A DNA stretch of 64,000 nt from a virus: positions 214,713 to 278,712 of the IMG/VR virus record IMGVR_UViG_3300030102_006934; one strand, given 5' to 3'. Below the pieces are notes generated by a model. The model saw only the letters and a list, made by a program, of their open reading frames with translations. It ran no database searches and was not told the origin of the DNA. The position numbers and the translations under genes were made by a program. How positions within the stretch are numbered: position 1 is the first letter of the stretch; each line of letters starts with the position of its first letter. This document shows, piece by piece, positions 25,401 through 35,711 of the stretch.

Positions 25401-28400
25401 GCTGACCCTAATCTATTTGGTGTTTCTGGGACAAGTTATGCTGATATAAGTGGAGACCTTACTATAATTAATGAATTTGGAGTTGCCAACCGTTTTGAAA
25501 AACAAACATTAGAAACAGTAAAACAACATTTAAATTTTCCACAAAAAGGGTTTAGAATGGTTTGGGGTAGTGATACCCAAGTAAATGTATTTGGGGGTGA
25601 TGAAACACCCAATCAGTACCAAAAATTAGAAAATTATATAAAAAATACTTCATCTACGGGTAAGTCTGGAAAATCTTCTAAAATAAGTGGATTAAATAAA
25701 AGTGAGGCGCTGAAATCTTGGTTTGAAAATTACGGTGAAGAAATAGTGGAAGATATACAAAAAACAGACACTTTACTGTTCCCTTCCGAAACCACTGTTT
25801 CAAAATCAAAACCTAGTTCAGAAAACAACTTTGAAGTTGGTAGAGAATTTATACCAGAAAAAGAATTTGCAATTTGGGCAGGCCTCGGTTTAACCGAAAG
25901 ACTATCAAAAAATTGGGAGTATCTAGGTAAATTAGAGGCACACAATATGTATAACTCTTTAAGTAATCAAAATTTAATTGGTAATTTACTCAGTTCTCTA
26001 GATAACGTTAAGGAATTACATAAACAAATAATAGAGAAATTAGGTATCACCACATCAGACATATATGACAACAATTACTACAATCAATTATATAGATATA
26101 ACAAACCAATTACGATAAATAGAGTTTCAAAAGAAAAGGGTGGTGCTATAAAAGTTCTACCTAATATTCATGACATGAAAGGATCTGACTTAGTTAGGCT
26201 AACTAGGTTTGACAACATAGCTGGTTCAGGTTGGGATTTCGGTAAGGAATCACCTGTCTATTTTTGGTATAAAAATGCATCTGGTAGAAGAGGTTTCGGT
26301 ATCGACCCAGAATCTACTTTTATCACGTCTAGTGTTTTCGAAGATTTAAATAAATATTATGGGTCAGAACCTAAAGGTGATAATAAGTTAGATGTTAGTA
26401 AAAATAGCACACAATACGTGGATGGTTTGTTAGCTAGAGATTTTAATATAAGAGAAGGTACACAAACATTAATGCATAGGTATTCTAAGGGTATGGCCAG
26501 AACAGGTTTATTCAATACAGAGGGCACCTTTTTAACAAACGGTTCTAGAGCTGGTATAGATGGTTCTGTTGACAATTTCGGTGAACCCATGATAAACACG
26601 TTTACACAAACAAATAATACTATTAGGGATAAATTATTAAGTTTGGACGTATGGCCTAATAATAACTTTTCTTATAGTAGTTTTGACAATATAGGTGGTA
26701 GATTTTTGAAAATAGGTGGTGAGTTTACTAGAAAATACATGAAAACACCGAGTGAATTCACACTTACTACTACTGGTGATAACCACAAACCCACAAATGT
26801 AAGAGCTAAAAAATCTGGGTTAAACCCTTTAGGAACCACCAATATAACTTGGAATACACTAAATTTAAATACACCAATATATGAAACATACACCTCAGAG
26901 TCGGCTAAATTAAGAGATAGTTTAGGTAAAGATGAGGATTCTAGTCCAAATTGGAGGAATTATAGAGCATCCGTATTATCTTACAGTAATTGGGCCAGCA
27001 GTGAAATAACTAAAGTGGAAGAAGCAAAAGAATCTGCTAATGCTGAAGGTAATAATGATAAATTAAAGGTATCTTCTGGTTTTGGTTTAAACGCTTCTCT
27101 TTCACCATTCTTTAATGCACCCATGAGTAGAAAACTAGAAAATTTAAATTTCTTTAATCAAGGTGCTACCATAACTGAGTCACCGTGGTGGAGACACAAT
27201 ATGCCATCTAATCAATCAGGTTCAAATTATTGGAGTGATAATAAAACTTATTACTCATTCTTTGGGGCTGGTGTATTCAATGAAGTAGAAGGTGATGATT
27301 TTGTTAATAACGCAAACGATGGTAGTACCTATAATAGACAACCTTCTGTAACCAATAAACTTAAAGGTGATGGTGATAGTGGTGGACAAGCAAAGTTTAT
27401 CAGTAAGGCACCTCTTTTTGTTGGTATTGGTAATGACTTAGATAGTTACAACACTACTTCTAAATTTTTTCCATCTGGTAATGGGTCTCAATTTAATTAT
27501 TTTGGTACATTGGGAACATCTGAAGATAAAATATATAAGGTAGAAAATGGTGATAATGGTTTTGTTGACCAAGGTACTTTAAGTCCAGTCGCTCAACAAA
27601 ATTACTATGGCAGTTCCGTTGACTGGTCAGTAAAACTAAATAGAAAAAATCAATATTTAGGTAGAAAATACCAATTAACAAATCATAACAAAGATGATTT
27701 TAGTATCACAAGAGATTCAAACTCTGGAACTTTTGGTGCAGATGGAGAAATAGATTTAGGTAATATAACGGTAGACCCAAACTTAACTAGTTATAATAAA
27801 ACTAAAGCTTGGAAAGGGTCTTTAGCTTATTTATTCCTATCCAACCAATTCCACAAACCATGGACAGGTTTATACACTAATACTAATAAAAATTTAGGAC
27901 CCCAAGGTTATTTTGGGATGGCATCTTTCAACGCTCAAATGCCTAGACATTCCGTATTAATGTTAGGAGCAGTATTATGGAGAATGAGAGAGTCAGGATT
28001 ATTAGAATCTGATGATAATAAATGGAATTTACCACCAGAAATAACAAATGGTTTAGACCCAGTTAATTACCCTATAACACCTAACAAGCTTGATTTAGCA
28101 TATAGTAATACCAGTATAGGTATAGACACTAAACAATTTTTATTGAGATCAATAAATAAGAACAGTTCCATAACCACAGAAGAATATGTGGATGCAATAA
28201 ACACAGAATTAAATCCATTAGATTCTGTTTGGCCAACAAATCATAATGTCAGACCACCACAGATATCTCTAGTATCCAATCCAAGTGGTGATAATAACGG
28301 AGGTTATTTATTTGGAAATAATAAATTCATGACCTTCCCTAGAGCTGATGAGTGGCCAGTACCTAATTTAGGTATGATTGGAGCCTATGATTTTTTCGCT

Positions 28401-31400
28401 GACAAAAAGGCTAAAAATCCATTTAAAAATCAATACAGAATATTTACTCCAATATTAGCTAATTCAGGCATGAACGCTTTAAGGTATAACACACAAGATT
28501 TTAGGTTTAGAAACACCCAAAAACAGGTAGACGCATTTAAACAACAAATCTTAGAAGTATTAAAAGCACAAGAATCAGAATTGAACGCTGTGGCAAATGA
28601 AGCTGCAGATAATACAGCACATAATGCTAGGGTAGCTGGTCAAACTGACGAAGCTGCAGAAGCCGCAGGACAATCACAGGTTAAAAAAGCTGAAGAATTA
28701 TTAAATGAGGTTAAAGAGAAAGCTGATAAGAAAGCTTTAGAAGCTGCTGTTGTGACAATGGATAGTATATTAAAAAAGATACCTAATTTAGCTGGAACTG
28801 AAGAAAGTTTTACTAGATTAACCTCTTTAGTTTTCGAGGGTAGAGAATTTATTAATGGTGCACTACTCAATACCGTAGATAATAGTATACTTGAACAAGA
28901 TATATACCTAAAAAATGATACTATTAAAAGAATTATAGATCCATCTTTTGGTGTTGAAATCGCTGATTTCAGTACTATGACTTATTTTAGGATGGATCAA
29001 GTGGATGATGGTAGAAGTTCATTATGGAAACAAACCGATGATGTGGCAGCTTACAACGAAAGTTCTTCAGCTTTTCCTACAATTCGTAATCTATATAAGT
29101 CTAATGAAGGAATCAACACACAGATTAATGGTGAAGAGGAGGCAATTGTCGCCAAATTAGCTGGTGCTGAAGTACCGAGTACACAAAATGTTATTAAAAC
29201 GGTTATAGATACACCAATGGAATTGTTAAATATTACAGAAAATGGTGTATTCATTAGGCAGGTTGAGGGTCAGTTAATAAAAGCTTCAGTAATTAATATA
29301 GAGGAGGTTATTGGTACTGAAAAAACCGTTATATATAGAACTTACGAAGGTAAGGCTACTTTTGATTTATACGCCAATAGAACGGGTGAACTACTAAAAA
29401 AAGGTGAAACAGATACACCCTACTTTCTAACCCAAGATTTACTAGATTCAGACGGAGATGTTTTGTATGAAGCTGGTACAGGGTATAAGGAATGGCCTAT
29501 AACAGAAGGTGAAGTAAATATAACACAAGATAGTGAAAACAAGTGGAAATTAGTAACCCCAAGAGTATTAGAAATACAAGGATATACCCCAGTTAGTGGT
29601 TCTAGAAAATTAACCAATGAATTTGATCAAAAAAGATACATTGGTAAAAGCTCAAATATAAAAATGCCAAATGGTGTATCAGTCCCTGGGGGTAATACTT
29701 ATATTGGTGATAGAAGTATAGAAGCACAATTGAATATATGGCGAGACAATTCTTGGGGTATTGATTGGATTGAAAGTGATGGCTCTCCAAATGGTAGTTC
29801 AGAGACGGTGAGGTCGGGTTACCATAAATATAGTGGATATTATAAAGTATTTACAGATGGATCTTATGTGGTTTACAAGTCGGGTAAAGTAAGAGCAGTT
29901 GGTTCCTCCGATTTTGATGGTGTAACTATTAAAGCCACTAAATCTAGAGCTTTAAAGTTAACATTAGAAGGTTTAACTTCGGGGGAAAAGACTTTATTAA
30001 ATTTAGAGACAGCTTATGCTTATGGTGATAATGACGATGCAGTAGATACAGTAGATTTAGTAAAAAGTGAGCTTACTTTATTAAATGACCCAGAAATAGA
30101 CCAAGATACTTATAAAGATTCTTTAACAAGAAGGATACAAAGAAGAAGTTCTTATAGGGGGTATCTAAGGGGTTACCTACCTATGGGACCAGAAATATGG
30201 TTTATGCCCACAGAAGTTAAAAAAATATTTATAAAAGAGTTTGAAGATTATGTGGGTGACATGAATAATTGGGTAGACCCAAACGAATCAACCGATAATT
30301 TTGATTACGCATTACAAACTATAGACCCATTAAACTTCCCAAGATACGAGAATAATAATAAATTCGGTGTTTTTAAAAATGAAATCATATACCCAACAGC
30401 TTTTGAGGAGATAGGGACAGTTGGAACTGACGCTCCATCAGTATTGAGGTTAAGTACAAATAAGATAAGAGAAGCTTATGGTGATGGTTTAGATTTAACC
30501 AAAGATAAAATGCCTTTAATCCCTCAACCACTATTAGATTTTTATAATTTATTCGAAATTAATAAGGCAACAATACCAATAAATCAATTACGAAAATACA
30601 GTAAATTCCAAACCCAAATAACAAGAGATTTTAATAAAGGAGATACTCCTGAAATATACCCTTTTATTGAACAAAGAACTAAATCATTTGATTCCAAAGG
30701 ATTACCAGCAAATTCAAAGTTAAATGATGTATATAACTCTTTGTTTGGATCTTATTATTTTGTAACATCTACCACCCCTAGAACTTTTAGTGGTGAGTTT
30801 CCACTACAGGAAATAGATGGCGAAATGGTAGAAACCACACATGATTATTTTACCTTTAATAAAAGAGAAATGTTTGCCTTCTTAAAGGGGTTCGTCAAAG
30901 AATTGTCGTCACCAGAAATAAAAGGAGCTTTCGAGCAGTCTTTAAAAGATGATTATATGAACGAAATACAAGGTGAAGTATTAGGTGCTGGACAAGATGA
31001 TGATATTAGACTATCTATTTATAGGTCACTTAAAACATTATATGATAAATATATTTCAGGTTCTGCCGCGGGACAATCAAGTGGAAAGGGTGAAGATAAA
31101 ACAAGAATGTTTTACAACCCAATAGGTAGGAATAGATTATTTATCGATCATTTTGTTTTTGTTAATAGAGTGAATGCTGACATTGGGGACGTAGCTTTAG
31201 TTAAATTAGAAACAGTGAACAACCTTTTCCAAAATACACAAAATAGTATTTTCGAAATTTCATCAGATGTTTTAAGTAGTAGTAATTTTATATTTTTACC
31301 TTTACCTGGTTACGTAGATTTAAGTGCTGGTTTAACTAAAACTAATGTCGATAGAAATACTGAATTTCCTAACTTTGTGGCTGAACAAGCTAACAACATG

Positions 31401-34400
31401 TTTAGACCTATATCAGACCAAGGAACATTTAGTGATATAGATAGTAAGTTAGGCTCACCAATGTGGTACTCTATGTATATAGGTGGTGTTTCTAGACAAC
31501 TAAAATTAAAAAATGATGATAACCAACCAGGGTGCTTAACAGAACTAAATATCAACGGTAAAAAAGATCAGTCAGATGATGGATTCTTAATGAGCCCATT
31601 TCCAAACTCAAAACCAGCTCCACCAGATTTTGTTAGTACTACTAATCCAGACAATACCCTAACTAATAGTAATTCCACCTCAAAAGGTATTACAGCTTTC
31701 AAAGTAAGGTTTGGAGCGGAAAATCAAAGTCACTTCACTGGGATAAATTTAGACCAGTTAGAATTTAAGGATACTAATGAAAGTATTGTAGCAACACAAG
31801 CAATAGCTGAAAGAGCTTCCAATGGTGGTGCTGGTGGTTTTATCGCTAAAGGACAAGACCTATATCAAATATTCTTAAATAGAAGTTATACCGCTAAAGT
31901 AGAGTCATTGGGTAATGCGATGATTCAACCATTCCAATATTTTCAATTAGAAAACGTACCGATGTTCTTTGGTAGTTATCTTATAACTAAAGTTTCTCAT
32001 AATATTAGACCTAATCACATGAAAACTAGTTTTGAGGGGGTAAGAATGAGTCACGCAACAGTACCAATAGTAGAAGACTTTATTTCTACATTTAACATTA
32101 AACCTTCTAAAGAGGGAGCTAAAAGAAAATCTTTAAAGGGTACTGGTAGTAATTCTAACAAAGCTAGTAATTATAGTTATAGTTCCTCATCAAGTTCAAC
32201 AACAGGTATGAAATCAGTTAGTGGTTTATATAGTCCAATAGAAATAGCGACAACCACTGTAACAGACGAGCAAGGTAACACAAAAAATATAACCAAGAAA
32301 ATAAGGGAAGGTTTAGTAGCTAGAGGTTTTAATTTGAATCAAGTACTCACAAAAGGTGATTCTAGAAAATATACAGATGCAAATGGAAATGTAATAGATG
32401 TTAAACAAATAAAAGATGGTTCTTTTTATAATGAAGTTACTAGAATAAATGGTAAGAACTGGATGGCTGGAGATTGGCCTAAATATTCAGGTAGTGAAGA
32501 AAGAGGGCCTAAAGGTATTCAAATACATTGGACCGCTGGTTGGACTTTAAAACAAACAACTACTGTCTTAGCTAATAGAGGTTTAGCCTATAGTATATTA
32601 ATAGGTGAGGATGGTAAGGCTTATCAAATCACCAATCTAGATAAAAAAGGTGCCCACGCTGGTTGTGTTAGTGACACAGTAGCTTGTCATAGAGGAATGA
32701 ACTCTAAATCTTTAGGTATTTCTTATGTAGGTGGTATTGAAGGAGGTACTGAAAGATCAATAAATAATGGTTATTTAAGAACTTGGGAAGATTGGCAGAC
32801 AGAAAGTAAAACAGTACCTTTTTGTCCGAAAGGTACTAAAAAGAACAAAGAGGGTATTGCTAGTTGTTCCGATACTGAAGCAACAGACCCATATGACGTA
32901 GTATCTTCTAGGGGTAGGGTATTCAAACCAAAAGGCCAATGGGAATCTTTAGTAGATTCTATATTAATGATGAAAGTTAAGTTCCCCAGAATGCAGTGGA
33001 TTACTGGACACAACTTTACCAACGCTGGTAAAGCAGACCCTGGTATAGGGTTTCCATGGGACAAATTAGTTAGAGACCTAAAAACAAGGGGATGGAACAA
33101 GGAAGACGCTGACGATGACCCAATTATCGTTACTGAATGGCCAATCACCAGAGGAAAAGGTAATAAGGCAGGTCAAACAATAGTGGACGGTGGACTTTAC
33201 CAACAAGATAGTATTGATGCTTTAGGGGAAGAATTAAAATCTGCTGGTGTAGAGTATGGTGCCGCACAAAATGAATATGACATAGATGATGTCTTAGTAG
33301 CTCAAGAAGAAAGGGAAGATGACGCTCAAGAAGGCCAAACAGTAGACCAAATAGCTTGTAGAATATTAAATGGACCATTTAAATATGGACCTAACGATAC
33401 TGGTAAAGGTTTAATAGAAGATTTAGGTTTAACAAAACAGCAAGCAGCAGGTGTTGTTGGTAATCTACAAGGTGAGTCAGGATTAATACCAGATAGAATA
33501 CAAGGAGCTGGTACTAAAACGGGCACTATTGACCAATCTGGAAAAGGTGGATATGGTTGGGCTCAATGGACCTTCCCTAAATTAAAAGAAGATTTTATTG
33601 CTAGTGCGAAAGCGGTAGGTGTTGACCTAAATAAAACACCAGCTGATATGGATATCAATTATAAGTATTTGGTTGAGTTCATACAATCAAGTGGTAAGTT
33701 AGCGATACAAAAAGATAAATACGGTAATATAGCTACAGAACTGGGCATAGATAAATGTGGTGGTTTGGAAGGGTTTAAAAAAACAAAAACAGTAAGAGAA
33801 GCTACAGTTTATTTTATGGGATGTTATGAAAGACCAGCAGTTCAAGACGAAAAAGAAATAGTAAAAAGAACAACCTTTGCTAATCAAGCCTACCAAACTT
33901 GTGAATCATCAAATACGGCGGTGACAAATGATGATACTGAAACCGTAACTGAAAATAGTATTATAGTACATTCTAATGTTAAAAACTTAAATGAGGCATT
34001 AGGTATAGAGGGTCCTTACACAGCTAACTACCCACCACCAGCTGGAGCAATACCACAAAGTACGATAGACAAATTAGTTCTATTGAATGTTGAATATAAA
34101 AATCATTTAGGACAAGAGTGTAGGGGACAATTAGTTACTTATAAAGTTGCGGAAGAGAAAATGAAAAATATATTTAAAAAACTCAAACAAATAGAGTACC
34201 CAATAGAAAAATGTGATCTACCAGTTAAATATAATTGGAATGACGAAGACTTAATGAATAAAAACATAACGAATAGTTTTAACTATAGAGCAATAACGGG
34301 TGGAAACGGTATAAGTCCACATGGTACAAAACCAGTTTTAGATTTAAACCCACTATTTAATCCATACTTTAAACCAGGGTATATCAACAACGATAAGTCC

Positions 34401-34739
34401 CAAGGGGTATCACCAGGACCATATAGTGAATTAACACCATCTAAAACACCTTATAAAACTGTTGAATCTTATTGGAAAAATACAATACCACCCACTTTTG
34501 GGTTATTTGGTAGTTCATACCCAGTAGCCTTTAACTCAGTTACCAAGACAATGAATGTGGTAGATAAAAAATGGATACCAAATGGTGAAGAAATAACTAC
34601 AACAGGACCCAACGCGGCAGGTAAAAAATCTAAAATAGTACAAATATTTAAAGAAAATGGTTTTAATAGATGGGGTGGAGCTTGGACAGACCAAATAGAT
34701 GGACAACATTTTGAGATTGCTAACACTGGTAATATATAA
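22443..34739 (+). CDS. 4098-aa baseplate hub protein with three peptidoglycan-hydrolase domains
   Basis: This is the largest gene in the window. The N-terminal about 230 residues hold a repeat-like hub motif (LRGATLFEQ...PYPVFELVLKGYYG). Residues about 2020-2110 form an Ala/Glu-rich coiled coil. A hub-type block at about 3140-3195 contains GNAMIQPFQYFQLENVP. Three lytic domains then follow. An amidase-2/PGRP domain (about 3340-3550) has H3362 in IHWTAG, H3523 in TGHNFT and D3532 in KADPG. A tail-lysozyme-type domain (about 3640-3810) has GVVGNLQGESGL with Glu3678, then GYGWAQW. An M15-type peptidase domain (about 3860-4098) has SPHG (H3960), LDLNP (D3967) and QHFE (H4089). Inference: it opens the host wall at DNA entry by cutting glycan, amide and peptide bonds. 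Confidence 0.85.
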   Translation: MAESSTQFGCNDLAKNVSGCEENGNIRLINPNAQIDEEGVKNEDLVMYATLRARVKNKSLLLDKDDELWNELTFIKAKSNAPGQAAEGSANATPENTSFLTTNWTDIGSSDMLFEKDHETFGITNINVDIQADFIPKISIDFVDLRGATLFEQGSCSPYASFFHQPYPVFELVLKGYYGSPIKYQLMVQDFKTSFDASTGNYVSKAEMIGFNYAFLGDIMLAYVLAVPYIEGSDEILTSIYQDYLNYYKERGFNEGRNKFEPLSADDNSPLTLYNYVRKLQELEGQGNSDKGPIAEIQSSSELFTIENLDKFQEILNDIDEFIDKDFDESWKKKGGKNVNNLYYYGDGSVGDTGVNTDNLLDVYSNFFGSVGKITTSIAVYNDLVGDSGSSSLTPIISNPKVEKTSTYLLSLDLEGLKNEMNNKLDEISLDLKTKRKEFIDLANAKIKSSVGFVPTIRSFFTTLIANTELFLELLRTTSYDAEQYHQKNKDSDKIRFKNEEDVPVSDIVYAWPTYTEIRQSGTRDETEVEVYPGTNPKFQNWPEVIFVENLLKALTEMNRKLQEGDGEEVNPEVDPYDGIPGRDNYFPVNAMETPLGARDANNSYYNLNSKDAVIRSLGERFILYSNVTGVNSNFLNTSVIASAKNSFNETLLLRGKYAIQPVEFNLNKSFNPSKKYQIFPGIEKLNNGVLTPYFSAGHYFKPKKFGGEDLNINTNLTYSQNYKKIGGIKGYPYIDDRKFFGNYVSPMGLPLSREASETEDTYNNDWNNIGYLMEGDGEVKSSNNLTYEELTPSSELRTHVISFKIPKITQTDFRTKFEKSFKYEGNLGNKKSFTNDENVVVLEPLYYTKKMVIIFVDKNTTKPGYSIENHISQVPKNVRDKAWIILCTNYVGYDYKGKNKSARAEFLSNYLETDNYLQLVNIVVEILYKAKGNPTRKLTSEEIDLSSGIDSFFDITLLGYGSGSLEAFLYGDTQETLDNVEIVGLADPNLFGVSGTSYADISGDLTIINEFGVANRFEKQTLETVKQHLNFPQKGFRMVWGSDTQVNVFGGDETPNQYQKLENYIKNTSSTGKSGKSSKISGLNKSEALKSWFENYGEEIVEDIQKTDTLLFPSETTVSKSKPSSENNFEVGREFIPEKEFAIWAGLGLTERLSKNWEYLGKLEAHNMYNSLSNQNLIGNLLSSLDNVKELHKQIIEKLGITTSDIYDNNYYNQLYRYNKPITINRVSKEKGGAIKVLPNIHDMKGSDLVRLTRFDNIAGSGWDFGKESPVYFWYKNASGRRGFGIDPESTFITSSVFEDLNKYYGSEPKGDNKLDVSKNSTQYVDGLLARDFNIREGTQTLMHRYSKGMARTGLFNTEGTFLTNGSRAGIDGSVDNFGEPMINTFTQTNNTIRDKLLSLDVWPNNNFSYSSFDNIGGRFLKIGGEFTRKYMKTPSEFTLTTTGDNHKPTNVRAKKSGLNPLGTTNITWNTLNLNTPIYETYTSESAKLRDSLGKDEDSSPNWRNYRASVLSYSNWASSEITKVEEAKESANAEGNNDKLKVSSGFGLNASLSPFFNAPMSRKLENLNFFNQGATITESPWWRHNMPSNQSGSNYWSDNKTYYSFFGAGVFNEVEGDDFVNNANDGSTYNRQPSVTNKLKGDGDSGGQAKFISKAPLFVGIGNDLDSYNTTSKFFPSGNGSQFNYFGTLGTSEDKIYKVENGDNGFVDQGTLSPVAQQNYYGSSVDWSVKLNRKNQYLGRKYQLTNHNKDDFSITRDSNSGTFGADGEIDLGNITVDPNLTSYNKTKAWKGSLAYLFLSNQFHKPWTGLYTNTNKNLGPQGYFGMASFNAQMPRHSVLMLGAVLWRMRESGLLESDDNKWNLPPEITNGLDPVNYPITPNKLDLAYSNTSIGIDTKQFLLRSINKNSSITTEEYVDAINTELNPLDSVWPTNHNVRPPQISLVSNPSGDNNGGYLFGNNKFMTFPRADEWPVPNLGMIGAYDFFADKKAKNPFKNQYRIFTPILANSGMNALRYNTQDFRFRNTQKQVDAFKQQILEVLKAQESELNAVANEAADNTAHNARVAGQTDEAAEAAGQSQVKKAEELLNEVKEKADKKALEAAVVTMDSILKKIPNLAGTEESFTRLTSLVFEGREFINGALLNTVDNSILEQDIYLKNDTIKRIIDPSFGVEIADFSTMTYFRMDQVDDGRSSLWKQTDDVAAYNESSSAFPTIRNLYKSNEGINTQINGEEEAIVAKLAGAEVPSTQNVIKTVIDTPMELLNITENGVFIRQVEGQLIKASVINIEEVIGTEKTVIYRTYEGKATFDLYANRTGELLKKGETDTPYFLTQDLLDSDGDVLYEAGTGYKEWPITEGEVNITQDSENKWKLVTPRVLEIQGYTPVSGSRKLTNEFDQKRYIGKSSNIKMPNGVSVPGGNTYIGDRSIEAQLNIWRDNSWGIDWIESDGSPNGSSETVRSGYHKYSGYYKVFTDGSYVVYKSGKVRAVGSSDFDGVTIKATKSRALKLTLEGLTSGEKTLLNLETAYAYGDNDDAVDTVDLVKSELTLLNDPEIDQDTYKDSLTRRIQRRSSYRGYLRGYLPMGPEIWFMPTEVKKIFIKEFEDYVGDMNNWVDPNESTDNFDYALQTIDPLNFPRYENNNKFGVFKNEIIYPTAFEEIGTVGTDAPSVLRLSTNKIREAYGDGLDLTKDKMPLIPQPLLDFYNLFEINKATIPINQLRKYSKFQTQITRDFNKGDTPEIYPFIEQRTKSFDSKGLPANSKLNDVYNSLFGSYYFVTSTTPRTFSGEFPLQEIDGEMVETTHDYFTFNKREMFAFLKGFVKELSSPEIKGAFEQSLKDDYMNEIQGEVLGAGQDDDIRLSIYRSLKTLYDKYISGSAAGQSSGKGEDKTRMFYNPIGRNRLFIDHFVFVNRVNADIGDVALVKLETVNNLFQNTQNSIFEISSDVLSSSNFIFLPLPGYVDLSAGLTKTNVDRNTEFPNFVAEQANNMFRPISDQGTFSDIDSKLGSPMWYSMYIGGVSRQLKLKNDDNQPGCLTELNINGKKDQSDDGFLMSPFPNSKPAPPDFVSTTNPDNTLTNSNSTSKGITAFKVRFGAENQSHFTGINLDQLEFKDTNESIVATQAIAERASNGGAGGFIAKGQDLYQIFLNRSYTAKVESLGNAMIQPFQYFQLENVPMFFGSYLITKVSHNIRPNHMKTSFEGVRMSHATVPIVEDFISTFNIKPSKEGAKRKSLKGTGSNSNKASNYSYSSSSSSTTGMKSVSGLYSPIEIATTTVTDEQGNTKNITKKIREGLVARGFNLNQVLTKGDSRKYTDANGNVIDVKQIKDGSFYNEVTRINGKNWMAGDWPKYSGSEERGPKGIQIHWTAGWTLKQTTTVLANRGLAYSILIGEDGKAYQITNLDKKGAHAGCVSDTVACHRGMNSKSLGISYVGGIEGGTERSINNGYLRTWEDWQTESKTVPFCPKGTKKNKEGIASCSDTEATDPYDVVSSRGRVFKPKGQWESLVDSILMMKVKFPRMQWITGHNFTNAGKADPGIGFPWDKLVRDLKTRGWNKEDADDDPIIVTEWPITRGKGNKAGQTIVDGGLYQQDSIDALGEELKSAGVEYGAAQNEYDIDDVLVAQEEREDDAQEGQTVDQIACRILNGPFKYGPNDTGKGLIEDLGLTKQQAAGVVGNLQGESGLIPDRIQGAGTKTGTIDQSGKGGYGWAQWTFPKLKEDFIASAKAVGVDLNKTPADMDINYKYLVEFIQSSGKLAIQKDKYGNIATELGIDKCGGLEGFKKTKTVREATVYFMGCYERPAVQDEKEIVKRTTFANQAYQTCESSNTAVTNDDTETVTENSIIVHSNVKNLNEALGIEGPYTANYPPPAGAIPQSTIDKLVLLNVEYKNHLGQECRGQLVTYKVAEEKMKNIFKKLKQIEYPIEKCDLPVKYNWNDEDLMNKNITNSFNYRAITGGNGISPHGTKPVLDLNPLFNPYFKPGYINNDKSQGVSPGPYSELTPSKTPYKTVESYWKNTIPPTFGLFGSSYPVAFNSVTKTMNVVDKKWIPNGEEITTTGPNAAGKKSKIVQIFKENGFNRWGGAWTDQIDGQHFEIANTGNI

Positions 34740-34749
34740 CCTACCAATA

Positions 34750-34780
34750 TTGAATTAATTAATTAATTTGTCTATCTTTG
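34750..34780 (+). promoter_or_regulatory. Bacteroidota-type promoter (TTG-N20-TATCTTTG)
   Basis: TTG (34750-34752) and TATCTTTG (34773-34780) are 20 bp apart, matching the Bacteroidota consensus. The ATG at 34786 would then lie at or within a few bases of the transcription start, giving a nearly leaderless mRNA. Confidence 0.55.
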
Positions 34781-34785
34781 TTGAT

Positions 34786-35340
34786 ATGATAAAAGTTATA
34801 ACAAATAATAGAGATGTTGTTGAAAAGTATCTAGATTCTAACTTTTCTTTTGAAAATGGGTTTATCACAGTTTACATAGGTTGGGATTTAGCTAAAGAAA
34901 ATGGGGCTTCAATTTTAAATCATAAAATAGATGAAAGAACTTATTGGACTTTTTTACCCACAGAAAAAAGAAAAGTTTTTCAAGAATCATTAGAAGAATT
35001 TAAAAGTATTGTTTTTAATAAGATTAAAAGTGAGATAAAATTCTATAATATAAACCCATTAGACCACAACACCAAAGAAGAAGTACTCTCTTTTATTTTA
35101 GACAAACTTATCGATTTTATTGGATATTTATATAAAGAAAAAATCTATTTTTATAAAAATAAAACAGTTTATCATTTAGATTTAGGTTTTTTAGATTTTA
35201 TGAACTGGAACATAATTGATGAAATTACGAGTAAAATAAGTATCAGACCTTTAGAAGTGACTGATAATAACTTGGAAATAAAATATATACCATATCTGAT
35301 AGATGCAGAAAAAAATAATATTATTAACAACGTTTGTTAA
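34786..35340 (+). CDS. Hypothetical protein
   Basis: I choose the ATG at 34786 (184 aa, MIKVITNN) over the TTG at 34768, which lies inside the apparent promoter. The protein is Lys/Ile/Phe-rich, with a segment at about 105-125 (LSFILDKLIDFIGYLYK) that is probably an amphipathic helix rather than a membrane span. No family is recognised. It is followed by an ORF overlapping by 38 bp. Its host-like promoter differs from the ATATTTATA elements of the structural genes, so it may be expressed early. Confidence 0.6.
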   Translation: MIKVITNNRDVVEKYLDSNFSFENGFITVYIGWDLAKENGASILNHKIDERTYWTFLPTEKRKVFQESLEEFKSIVFNKIKSEIKFYNINPLDHNTKEEVLSFILDKLIDFIGYLYKEKIYFYKNKTVYHLDLGFLDFMNWNIIDEITSKISIRPLEVTDNNLEIKYIPYLIDAEKNNIINNVC

Positions 35341-35707
35341 TCCTTCCTATCTAGAAAACTTTTTAAACATGTTAGAAAAAAGGCACTCCATAAAAAGAGA
35401 GAGTGTTTTTATTTTTGAAACATCGGGAGAAGATCTAATACTAACCTTCAAAATATATTTAAATATAGGTGAAAGAATAGATATTAGAAAAGAATTTAGA
35501 AGAACACTACAAATACATAAAAAAGGCAAAACCTTTTTCACTATCAACGCTTTAAATAGGTTGATAGAAATCGATTTTAATTTAACACCTGGTAACATAG
35601 ACTATAAAAGTCATGAGGTTGATTGGTCAAAATATTCTGATAAGATGATATTATTGAAAAATAACGAATTAGAGATTTTGGATATAAAAAGAAAGATTAT
35701 AGAATAA
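35303..35707 (+). CDS. Hypothetical protein
   Basis: The 134-aa protein alternates short strands and helices. A short stretch before the middle (ESVFIFETSGEDLILTFKIYL) is followed by KGKTFFTINALNRLIEID and a C-terminal LLKNNELEILDIKRKII. It overlaps the upstream gene by 38 bp, suggesting coupling. The FFTINALN stretch looks like a conserved motif, but I cannot name the family. Confidence 0.55.
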   Translation: MQKKIILLTTFVNPSYLENFLNMLEKRHSIKRESVFIFETSGEDLILTFKIYLNIGERIDIRKEFRRTLQIHKKGKTFFTINALNRLIEIDFNLTPGNIDYKSHEVDWSKYSDKMILLKNNELEILDIKRKIIE

Positions 35708-35711
35708 GGGC

